DNA of 64,000 nt from assembly GCA_039815685.1 (NCBI GenBank), contig JBCBYV010000010.1:1-64000 (forward strand). The letters are read 5' to 3'. The notes beneath the pieces were generated by a model that worked only from the letters and a program-made list of their open reading frames with translations, searched no databases and had not been told where the DNA came from. The DNA comes from Thermohalobaculum sp039815685. Its GTDB lineage: Bacteria > Pseudomonadota > Alphaproteobacteria > Rhodobacterales > Rhodobacteraceae. The position numbers and the translations under genes are program-made. Below, piece after piece: positions 26,898-33,969 of this stretch (its first letter is position 1; each line of letters begins with the position of its first letter).

Positions 26898-28274
26898 TCA
26901 ACCTTGTCGGGCGGTGTCACCCTGGGCAACGCGCCGCGCAAGGCCCGGATAGCGGAGGCCGAGGAGGAGGGCGCGGAGGGCGAGGAAGATCCAGACCGCT
27001 GCCCACATGCCGTGGTTGCCGATTGTCTCGGTCATGACCCAGCCGAGGGGCAGGAAGATCGCGGCGACCGCGATCATCGCGTCCCGCATCGCGCCGCCTT
27101 CCGCTGCGCCGACGAAGATGCCGTCGAGCTGGAAGCACGCCACACCTGCGATGGGGATCAGGGCGGCCCAGAGCACATAGGCGGACGCTATCTCCCGTAC
27201 CTCGGCGACATTCGTAAAGAGCCGGACGATGTCCATCGAGAAGACGGCGAGGACCAGCGCGAAGCTGCAGGCCAGAACGCCTGCGGCGATGCTGGAGACG
27301 CGCGCGGCGCGGTGCATCCGGCGGGCGGAGCGTGCGCCGACGGCCTGGCCGACCAGCGTCTCGGCCGCCATGGCGAAGCCGTCGAGCCCCGCGGTCGTGA
27401 CCATGAAGAACTGCAACAGGATCCCGTTGGCGGCCAGGACCAGATCGCCCTGCTGCGCGCTCAGCCGCGTGATCCAGGCAAAGCAGAGGCTGAGGAGCAG
27501 CGTCCGGATCAGGATGTCGCGGTTGAGGCGGAGAAGCGCGCCGAATTCCGCCGCATCAAGGATGCGGGCCCGGTTCGGTTGCCAGCCCTTAGGCAGGATC
27601 TCGCGAAGCCGACCGCGCACCCGAAAGAGGCCGTAGAGGAGCGCCAGCCCATGACCGACGACCGTGCCGAGCGCTATGCCCTCGATCCCGAGGCCGAGGC
27701 CGAACACGAGCGCGAGGGTCATGCCCACATTGCCGACCGAAAGCACGAGCTGAAGCTCAAAGAGGCGCCGCGTCCGCTCTTGCCCGGCGAACCAGCCCAT
27801 CAGCGCGTAGTTCGTAAGCTCGAATGGGGCGCCCCAGAGGCGGATCGCGATGTAGCTGCCCGCCGCGCCCGCCGCCGCCTCCGGTGCGTCGAAGAGGGTG
27901 AGCACCGCCCAGACGATTGGCCGCTGCATGAGGATCAGCCCCGCGGCACAGACCACTGCTAGCAACAGGGCACGCGCGAGCGTGTTCGCGACGCGCCCCA
28001 TATTGCTCGCCCCGAGCGCCTGCGCGGTTGTGCCCGAGACCCCCATCTGCAGGAAATTGAAGGACGAGAAGAGAAGCGAGATCGCGCTCGCCCCCAATGT
28101 CACCGCTGCCAACAGCGTCGCGTCGCCGAGATTGCCGATGATCGCGGTGTCGATCGCGCCCTGCAGCGGGACGAGGGCGTTCGAGAGGACGACGGGCAGC
28201 GCGATGGCGACCACGCGGGCGAAGCCCAGCGCTTGCTCAGCGTGCGCCGGTCGACGCTCCGCCGCCGCGCTCAT
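26898..28274 (-). CDS. MATE family efflux transporter (DinF type)
   Basis: A 458-residue protein with twelve hydrophobic segments in two related halves, starting near ALPVVLSNALVPLQGAIDTAIIG, which is the typical MATE first helix with its Asp. The DinF-like subgroup exports organic cations or drugs in exchange for protons or sodium. The start ATG overlaps the stop of the upstream psiE-like gene (ATGA), so the two are coupled. The hydrolase gene follows 32 bases downstream. Confidence 0.93.
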   Translation of the reverse strand: MSAAAERRPAHAEQALGFARVVAIALPVVLSNALVPLQGAIDTAIIGNLGDATLLAAVTLGASAISLLFSSFNFLQMGVSGTTAQALGASNMGRVANTLARALLLAVVCAAGLILMQRPIVWAVLTLFDAPEAAAGAAGSYIAIRLWGAPFELTNYALMGWFAGQERTRRLFELQLVLSVGNVGMTLALVFGLGLGIEGIALGTVVGHGLALLYGLFRVRGRLREILPKGWQPNRARILDAAEFGALLRLNRDILIRTLLLSLCFAWITRLSAQQGDLVLAANGILLQFFMVTTAGLDGFAMAAETLVGQAVGARSARRMHRAARVSSIAAGVLACSFALVLAVFSMDIVRLFTNVAEVREIASAYVLWAALIPIAGVACFQLDGIFVGAAEGGAMRDAMIAVAAIFLPLGWVMTETIGNHGMWAAVWIFLALRALLLGLRYPGLARRVAQGDTARQG

Positions 28275-28822
28275 ACGTCCGAACGTCTGCCGCGCGAGCC
28301 CGCCCTCGGCTGGTCCTCATGGGCTTCGAGATCGCCACCCAACTCCTCCGCGCTGCGCGCCGCGGCGGCGGCCACATCTTCGGTCTGGCGATCCTCGAAG
28401 AGCCGGCTGCGCATCCGGTCCTCGATCCAGTGCGTCAGCGCGTAGACGACGCCGAGGGCGAGGAGGGCGAGGCCAAGGCCCGCGATCAGCACGCCATCGG
28501 CCGTCTCGACCTCGAGAAGCACGAATTTCCGCACGACCGCAAGAAGGCCAATGATCACGACGGTGCGCACCTGCACGAGCCCATGATGGCCCCGCACGGC
28601 CTGATGGATGGAATGCGCTAGCTCGATGGCGATGAGCGCTGCGAGGGCCCGGTCGAAGAGCCCCTGAAAGGCGGCATAATCGAGCTGCTTGTCGGGTGTC
28701 GAGAGATGCGGCCAGAGCGCAAAGAGGAAGGAGCCCGTCGCAAGCAGGATCACCCCCGCCATGCCCGCAAGAAGCACAGCCGATACCGCGCGTTCGAAGA
28801 ACGCATAGCGGAGTCTTTCCAT
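28271..28822 (-). CDS. PsiE family membrane protein
   Basis: A 183-residue protein with four membrane helices (about 10-32, 55-75, 82-105 and 112-135) and the family-typical central segment LVQVRTVVIIGLLAVVRKFV. PsiE proteins are named for phosphate-starvation induction in E. coli; biochemical role unknown. The C-terminal 45 residues are charged and cytoplasmic. GGAGGG precedes the ATG at 28822. It overlaps the MATE start by four bases. A 14-base palindrome GCCGGCGCGCCGGC lies in the 109-base gap upstream. Confidence 0.82.
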   Translation of the reverse strand: MERLRYAFFERAVSAVLLAGMAGVILLATGSFLFALWPHLSTPDKQLDYAAFQGLFDRALAALIAIELAHSIHQAVRGHHGLVQVRTVVIIGLLAVVRKFVLLEVETADGVLIAGLGLALLALGVVYALTHWIEDRMRSRLFEDRQTEDVAAAAARSAEELGGDLEAHEDQPRAGSRGRRSDV

Positions 28823-28931
28823 CGCGACCCTCCAAGCCTCGCCCGACCCGCGAAGGTGGCGCGGCGGGCGCGGGGGTAAAGCACGGGGCTTCGCAGTGGA
28901 GCGTAAAGAGGCGGGCCGGCGCGCCGGCGCG

Positions 28932-29426
28932 TCAGTCCGCCAAAAGGAAGTTTCCGCGGAGAAGGGCAAAGGGCCGAGCGCGTTCTTCCTGCCATGCCTC
29001 GACCTGGAGATGTGCGACCCGTCGCCCGGCCTTGAGCACTCGCGCCCGGGCATAGCAGTCGCGCGCGCGGCCGGAGCGGAGGTAGTCGACGGTCAGGTCG
29101 ATCGTGCGCGGCATGGGTGGAAAGCTGCCCGCGCGCACCGCATTCAGCCCCTCGCCGCCCTGATCGATCTCTCCCAGCACGCGTTCCCAGGCGAGCTCGA
29201 TCAGCGCGGTGATCTCGAGGAACGAGCCTGTCACGCCGCCATGGATCGCTGGCAGGAAGGGGTTGCCCACCAGCCGCTTCTCGAAGGGCAGGCGCGCCGT
29301 CAGCTCGTCGCCGAGCCGCTCGAAGCGTACGCCGAGGAACCGGTTGTAGGGCACGGTCTCGGTCAGCGCGGCGAGCGCGGCATCGCGCAGCGCCTCCCGC
29401 TCGGTGACGGTCTCGGGCAGGGTCAT
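28932..29426 (-). CDS. PaaI-like hotdog thioesterase (second of pair)
   Basis: A 164-residue hotdog-fold protein with the PaaI-type core VGNPFLPAIHGGVTGSFLE, in which HGG marks the active-site helix, and later strands TIDLTVDYLRSG and AHLQVEAWQEE. Such enzymes hydrolyse acyl-CoA or aryl-CoA thioesters. The ATG at 29426 overlaps the stop of the upstream paralogous gene by four bases. The pair lies divergent to a MerR gene and a beta-oxidation operon, suggesting a role in acyl-CoA turnover. Confidence 0.85.
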   Translation of the reverse strand: MTLPETVTEREALRDAALAALTETVPYNRFLGVRFERLGDELTARLPFEKRLVGNPFLPAIHGGVTGSFLEITALIELAWERVLGEIDQGGEGLNAVRAGSFPPMPRTIDLTVDYLRSGRARDCYARARVLKAGRRVAHLQVEAWQEERARPFALLRGNFLLAD

Positions 29427-29950
29427 CCGGCCGCCTCCGGCTTGGCGCGCTCCAGCATGAAGGCGCCGGCAGCGGAAGCGACCGGCGCTTCGGCATCGTC
29501 GTGATAGGCAATGGCGCGGGCGAAGCCGATGGCGCGGGTCAGCCTGTAGCACTCGGCCCGCGCGATCACGGCCTGACCCGGCGTGGCAGGGCGCATGTAG
29601 TCGATGCGCAGATCGAGCGTTGCGGTCGCTCTCAGCTTTCCGAACTTGACCGTCTTGCCCGGCGGGGACGCAATTACCGCCGTCCCGCAGGCTGTATCGA
29701 GCAATGCCGTTATCACGCCGCCGTGCATGACCCCCGTGGCCGGGTCGCCCACCAGCCTTTCATCATAACTTACGGATAAGAAAGCGATTCCATCGCTCGC
29801 GCCATGCAGCCGCATGCCAAGTTCGCCGGAGAAAGGCAGGCCCGTCATCACTTCCCCGGGGCCCAGGTCATCACCATGAAGTGACGGAGCGTCGCCAGAC
29901 GCTGTGGTGCGCATCAGCGGGCCGATATCCTCGTGCTCGTCGTCCGCCAT
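29423..29950 (-). CDS. PaaI-like hotdog thioesterase (first of pair)
   Basis: A 175-residue protein with a 30-residue hydrophilic N-terminus and a hotdog domain with LVGDPATGVMHGGVITALLDTACG and DLRIDYMRPATPGQ. The Gly-Asp-x-x-x-Gly-x-x-His-Gly-Gly pattern is that of PaaI/acyl-CoA thioesterase 13-like proteins. The ATG at 29950 has GGGGAG upstream. It is distantly related to the overlapping downstream gene and may form a heteromer with it. It is transcribed from the region that carries the MerR operators. Confidence 0.87.
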   Translation of the reverse strand: MADDEHEDIGPLMRTTASGDAPSLHGDDLGPGEVMTGLPFSGELGMRLHGASDGIAFLSVSYDERLVGDPATGVMHGGVITALLDTACGTAVIASPPGKTVKFGKLRATATLDLRIDYMRPATPGQAVIARAECYRLTRAIGFARAIAYHDDAEAPVASAAGAFMLERAKPEAAG

Positions 29951-30061
29951 GCAGTCTCCCCAGTTTATTGAAACTACGACATTTTTTTGGACCGCGGTGC
30001 TGCAGCTGCTCACGAGCCCTAGGCCGAGCGCGATCGATTGTCGAGGGGAAGTAGCGTTAGT

Positions 30062-30105
30062 CTTGACGTTTACGTCAAGTGTAGGCATTTGACGCTGACG
30101 TCACG
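30062..30105. promoter_or_regulatory. Two palindromic operator sites, MerR/LiuR type
   Basis: CTTGACGTTTACGTCAAG at 30062-30079 is a perfect 18-base palindrome (8-2-8). A related imperfect copy, TTGACGCTGACGTCACG, lies at 30089-30105, offset by 26 bases and matching at 13 of 17 positions. They sit between the thioesterase gene and the MerR gene. Palindromes of this TTGACGT..ACGTCAA type are associated, from memory, with LiuR-like MerR regulators of acyl-CoA catabolism. They probably allow the MerR protein to control both directions. Confidence 0.75.
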
Positions 30106-30148
30106 CATAGCCATATCGCCGCCGTTCCACCCCTAGGAGACATGGGAA

Positions 30149-30544
30149 ATGTCAGAAGAGACCTACACCATCGGCGAGATGTGCAAAGCGTTCGACGTCA
30201 CCCCGCGGGCATTGCGTTTCTACGAGCAGAAAGAGCTCCTGAAGCCGATCCGCGAGGGCCAGCACCGCCACTACACCAACCGTGACCGGGCCCGTCTGAA
30301 GCTCATCCTGCGCGGCAAGCGCTTTGGCTTCAGTCTCGCCGAGATCCGGGAACTGCTCGAGCTCTACTATGTGGGCGACGGGCAGAAGACCCAGCTCGAG
30401 GCGACGCTCGACGCGGCCGAGAAGCATCATGTCGAACTCGTGGAGAAGCGCGAGGAGCTTACCGCCGCAATTGGTGAGCTTGAGGAGCACATGACGCTCG
30501 TGCGGCGTATGCTGGCGGATAAGGGACACCGGGCCGCGGGTTGA
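30149..30544 (+). CDS. MerR family regulator of acyl-CoA catabolism
   Basis: A 131-residue protein with the MerR winged helix at the N-terminus (YTIGEMCKAFDVTPRALRFY), a second HTH part HRHYTNRDRARLKLI, and a C-terminal coiled coil (about 85-120) for dimerisation. There are no Cys residues in a metal-binding loop, so it is the LiuR-like, acyl-CoA-responsive type rather than a metal sensor. It lies 34 bases before an acyl-CoA dehydrogenase gene and downstream of two palindromic operators, so autoregulation and control of the fad genes is likely. Confidence 0.9.
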   Translation: MSEETYTIGEMCKAFDVTPRALRFYEQKELLKPIREGQHRHYTNRDRARLKLILRGKRFGFSLAEIRELLELYYVGDGQKTQLEATLDAAEKHHVELVEKREELTAAIGELEEHMTLVRRMLADKGHRAAG

Positions 30545-30578
30545 TCCCACGGCGCCGCCATAACCGCAGAGGACGATC

Positions 30579-32372
30579 ATGCCGACTTACACCCCCCCTC
30601 TCGACGATCATCGCTTCGTGCTGCACGAGGTCCTGCGCGTTCACGAGCAGGCCGATATCGAGGGCTACGAGGACCTGACCGAGGACATGACCGGTCAGAT
30701 CCTCGAAGAAGCCGGGAAGATCGCGCGCGACCTGCTCGCGCCGCTCAACCAGGTGGGGGATCAGCAGGGCTGCCGGCTCGAGAACGGGGTCGTGCGCACG
30801 CCCGACGGGTTCAAGGAAGCGTGGGCTGCAATGGTGGAGGGCGGCTGGCCCTCCATGGAGTGCGATCCGGATTTCGGCGGCCAGGGCATGCCGACCGTCC
30901 TCAATATGGCCGTGGGCTCGATGAAATCGGCCGCGAACATGGCCTTCATGATGTATCCGGGCCTCACGCACGGGGCCTACTCTGCGCTCCACAGCCACGG
31001 CACGGACGAGCAGAAGCAGACCTATCTGCCGAAGCTCGTCAGCGGCGAGTGGACTGGCACAATGAATCTGACGGAGCCGCAATGCGGCACCGATCTCGGG
31101 CTCATCCGCACCAGGGCCACGCCGAACGGCGACGGCTCCTACGCCATCGAGGGACAGAAGATCTTCATCTCCTCCGGCGAGCATGACATGGCGGAGAACA
31201 TCATCCATCTCGTGCTTGCCCGCGTTCAGGGCGCGCCGGAGGGGGTGAAGGGCATCTCGCTCTTCGTCGTGCCGAAGTTCATGGTGAACGAGGATGGCAG
31301 CCTCGGGCAGCGCAACGCGCTTTCCTGCGGCAAGGTCGAGGAGAAGATGGGCATCCACGGCAACTCGACCTGCGTCATGAACTATGACGGGGCGACGGGC
31401 TGGATGATCGGTGAGGAGAACAAGGGTCTCCGCGCCATGTTCACCATGATGAACGAGGCCAGACTGCTCGTCGGCATGCAGGGCCTCTCCATCGCCGGTG
31501 CGGCCTATCAGAATGCCGCGGCCTACGCGAAGGACCGGGTCCAGGGTCGCGCCGTGACGGGTGCCGCCGAGCCGGACGCCAAGGCCGATCCGCTGATCGT
31601 GCACCCGGATGTGCGGCGTCTGCTGCTCGATCAGAAGGCGTTCGTCGAGGGTGGTACGGGCTTCCTTGCCTGGGTCTGCCTCCTGCTCGATGCGGAGAAG
31701 CGACACACGGATCCGGTGAAGAAGGAGCAGGCCTCCGACATGGTAGCGCTGTTGACCCCGGTGGTGAAGGGCTTCCTGACCGAGGAGGGCTACCGCCTGA
31801 CCTCGAACGCCATGCAGGTCTTCGGCGGGCACGGCTACATCGAGGAGTGGGGCATGTCGCAGTATGTGCGCGATGCCCGCATCACCATGATCTACGAGGG
31901 GGCGACGGGCGTGCAGGCTCTCGACCTCGTGGGCCGCAAGCTCGCCTCCAAGGGCGGCAAGCCGATCATGACCTTCTTCGAGTTCATCAAGGGCTACATC
32001 AAGGACAACGAGGACGATCTGCACCTGAAGAAGGACTTCCTCGACCCGCTCAAATCCGCGTCCAAGGACCTGCAGCAAGCGGCCATGTACTTCATGAATG
32101 CGGGCATGAAGAACCCGAACGCGGCCCTTGCGGGCTCGGTGGACTTCATGCACCTCTTCGGCCATGTCTGCATGGGGCTCGCCTGGGCACGCATGGCCAA
32201 GGCGGCACATCGTCAGCTTCAGGCGGGCGAAGGCGACAAGGCCTTCTACGAGGCCAAACTGATGACCGGCCGCTACTATATGAGCCGCATCCTGCCCGAG
32301 ACGAAGCTCCGCCTGGCTCGTATCGAAAGCGGTGCGGAGCCGGTGATGGACCTTCCGGCGGAAGCGTTCTGA
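30579..32372 (+). CDS. Acyl-CoA dehydrogenase (FadE/DmdC type)
   Basis: A 597-residue FAD-dependent dehydrogenase of the long subfamily. It has the N-terminal extension, the core motifs GTMNLTEPQCGTDLG and IEGQKIFISSGEHDM, the C-terminal flavin motif QVFGGHGYIEEWG with VRDARITMIYEGATGVQALDL, and the extra C-terminal domain (about 470-590). It introduces the first double bond in beta-oxidation. The same subfamily includes methylmercaptopropionyl-CoA dehydrogenase DmdC, and sequence alone does not separate the two; linkage to thiolase and FadB/J genes favours fatty acyl-CoA. Confidence 0.92.
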   Translation: MPTYTPPLDDHRFVLHEVLRVHEQADIEGYEDLTEDMTGQILEEAGKIARDLLAPLNQVGDQQGCRLENGVVRTPDGFKEAWAAMVEGGWPSMECDPDFGGQGMPTVLNMAVGSMKSAANMAFMMYPGLTHGAYSALHSHGTDEQKQTYLPKLVSGEWTGTMNLTEPQCGTDLGLIRTRATPNGDGSYAIEGQKIFISSGEHDMAENIIHLVLARVQGAPEGVKGISLFVVPKFMVNEDGSLGQRNALSCGKVEEKMGIHGNSTCVMNYDGATGWMIGEENKGLRAMFTMMNEARLLVGMQGLSIAGAAYQNAAAYAKDRVQGRAVTGAAEPDAKADPLIVHPDVRRLLLDQKAFVEGGTGFLAWVCLLLDAEKRHTDPVKKEQASDMVALLTPVVKGFLTEEGYRLTSNAMQVFGGHGYIEEWGMSQYVRDARITMIYEGATGVQALDLVGRKLASKGGKPIMTFFEFIKGYIKDNEDDLHLKKDFLDPLKSASKDLQQAAMYFMNAGMKNPNAALAGSVDFMHLFGHVCMGLAWARMAKAAHRQLQAGEGDKAFYEAKLMTGRYYMSRILPETKLRLARIESGAEPVMDLPAEAF

Positions 32373-32380
32373 GCCGGATG

Positions 32381-32445
32381 GTGGGGTAGAACCCCAACCT
32401 ACCGAAATCGTCGACGTCCCGCGGTAGGGTGGGGTTCCACCCCAC
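32381..32445. repeat. Long imperfect hairpin made of two inverted palindromic units
   Basis: Arms at 32381-32404 and 32422-32445 pair over 24 bases with only two G-T mismatches, around a 17-base loop. Each arm is itself a small palindrome: TGGGGTAGAACCCCA and TGGGGTTCCACCCCA. The element fills most of the gap between the acyl-CoA dehydrogenase gene and the next small gene of the operon. It looks like a pair of REP-like units and should form a very stable RNA structure that could protect or attenuate the fad message. Confidence 0.85.
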
Positions 32446-32478
32446 TGCGGATCGCGCCGCGAGCGGAGGGACCGAGCG

Positions 32479-32715
32479 ATGCCGAAGCGCCTGCCTCTCC
32501 CCAAACGCTTCAGTGCGGCGCTGACGGAGGAGGCCTATGTCCGTCTCCGGGCGTTGAATGCCGAGCACGGCCTCGGCAACAATTACCTGCTCACGGTCCT
32601 GCTCGAACGGTTGGACGACTACGCCGACCCGGAGAAACTCGAGCGCGTCTTCAGGGACTTCATCGCCGAGTACGGCGCGCCTCCCCCTGCACCACCACGC
32701 GATGGGGACAAATAG
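32479..32715 (+). CDS. Small ribbon-helix-helix-like protein in the fad operon
   Basis: A 78-residue basic-to-acidic protein with strand-like RFSAALT followed by two helices (EEAYVRLRALNAEHGLG and NYLLTVLLERLDDY), then a third helix and a Pro-rich tail. The strand-helix-helix layout resembles ribbon-helix-helix DNA-binding proteins, which would make it a small regulator, but homology is not established. GGAGGG lies before the ATG. It is followed 28 bases later by the thiolase gene. Function unknown. Confidence 0.65.
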   Translation: MPKRLPLPKRFSAALTEEAYVRLRALNAEHGLGNNYLLTVLLERLDDYADPEKLERVFRDFIAEYGAPPPAPPRDGDK

Positions 32716-32743
32716 CGGGCGCATCGCCCGACAGGAGGAAACG

Positions 32744-33955
32744 ATGACCGAAGCTTACATCTTCGACGCGGTGCGCACGCCGCGGGGCAAGGGGAAGAAG
32801 GACGGGGGCCTGCACGAGGTCACGGCACTCTCGCTCTCGGCCAAGGTTCTGAACGCGCTGAAGGAGCGGAACGACCTCGACACGAGCGCGGTCGAGGACG
32901 TCATCTGGGGCTGCGTGACGCCAGTCGGCGAGCAGGGCGGGGAGATTGCGCGCTCGGCCGTGCTCTATGCCGGTTGGGACGAGGGCGTGCCCGGCCTCCA
33001 CATCAACCGCTTCTGCGCCTCCGGTCTCGAGGCCGCCAACCTTGCTGCGAACCAGGTGCGGGCGGGGGCTGGCGAGCTCTATGTCGCCGGTGGGGTCGAG
33101 ATGATGAGCCGCGTGCCCATGGGCTCGGACGGATTCGCAATCGGCGTCGACCCGTATGTCGCGATGAAGTCCTACTTCGTGCCGCAGGGGATCTCCGCCG
33201 ACATCATCGCCACCGAATACGGCTTCAGCCGGGACGACGTGGACGCCTACGCGGTCGAGAGCCAGAACCGCGCGGAGACGGCGTGGAAGGAGGGGCGCTT
33301 CGGCGACTCCGTCATCGCGGTCAAGGACATGAATGGCATCCCGATCCTAGACCATGACGAACACATGCGCCCGGGCACGGACATGCAGTCCCTCGGCTCG
33401 CTCAAGCCCAGCTTCAAGCAGATGGGCGAGAGCATGCCGGGCTTCGACGCGATGGCGATCATGAAATATCCGCATCTCGAGCGCATCGACCACGTGCACC
33501 ATGCCGGCAACTCCTCGGGCATCGTGGACGGCGCGGCCGGCATTCTGATCGGCTCGAAGGAGGTGGGCGAGCGGCTTGGTCTCAAGCCCCGCGCCCGCAT
33601 CCGCGCGACGGCCAAGGTCGGGACCGATCCGACGATCATGCTGACGGGCCCGGTGCCGGCGACCGAGAAGGTGCTGCAGGCCGCGGGCATGGGAATCGGC
33701 GACATCGACCTCATGGAGGTCAACGAGGCCTTCTCCTCGATCGTTCTCCGTTTCATGCAGGCCTTCGACGCGGACCACGGCAAGGTCAACGTGAACGGGG
33801 GCGCCATTGCCATGGGCCACCCGCTGGGTGCGACCGGGGCGATGATCCTCGGTACCCTGATCGATGAGCTCGAGCGCACCGGCAAGGGCACGGGCCTCGC
33901 GACCCTCTGCGTCGCGAGCGGCATGGGTGCCGCCACCATCGTCGAACGCGTCTGA
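32744..33955 (+). CDS. fadA: Acetyl-CoA C-acyltransferase (thiolase)
   Basis: A 403-residue thiolase that cleaves 3-ketoacyl-CoA to acetyl-CoA and a shortened acyl-CoA. The acylated Cys91 lies in NRFCASGLE; the other catalytic residues are in the GHPLGATG motif (NGGAIAMGHPLGATG, about 348-362) and CVASGMG near the C-terminus. The strong AGGAGGAA site selects the ATG at 32744. It is followed 14 bases later by the multifunctional beta-oxidation gene, its expected partner. Confidence 0.95.
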   Translation: MTEAYIFDAVRTPRGKGKKDGGLHEVTALSLSAKVLNALKERNDLDTSAVEDVIWGCVTPVGEQGGEIARSAVLYAGWDEGVPGLHINRFCASGLEAANLAANQVRAGAGELYVAGGVEMMSRVPMGSDGFAIGVDPYVAMKSYFVPQGISADIIATEYGFSRDDVDAYAVESQNRAETAWKEGRFGDSVIAVKDMNGIPILDHDEHMRPGTDMQSLGSLKPSFKQMGESMPGFDAMAIMKYPHLERIDHVHHAGNSSGIVDGAAGILIGSKEVGERLGLKPRARIRATAKVGTDPTIMLTGPVPATEKVLQAAGMGIGDIDLMEVNEAFSSIVLRFMQAFDADHGKVNVNGGAIAMGHPLGATGAMILGTLIDELERTGKGTGLATLCVASGMGAATIVERV

Positions 33956-33969
33956 GGGAGGACAGGATC

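Noticed and set aside
30579..32372. Naming the dehydrogenase dmdC
   Set aside because: The long acyl-CoA dehydrogenase subfamily is shared, but no dmdB or dmdD gene is adjacent, and linkage with fadA and fadB favours fatty acid oxidation.
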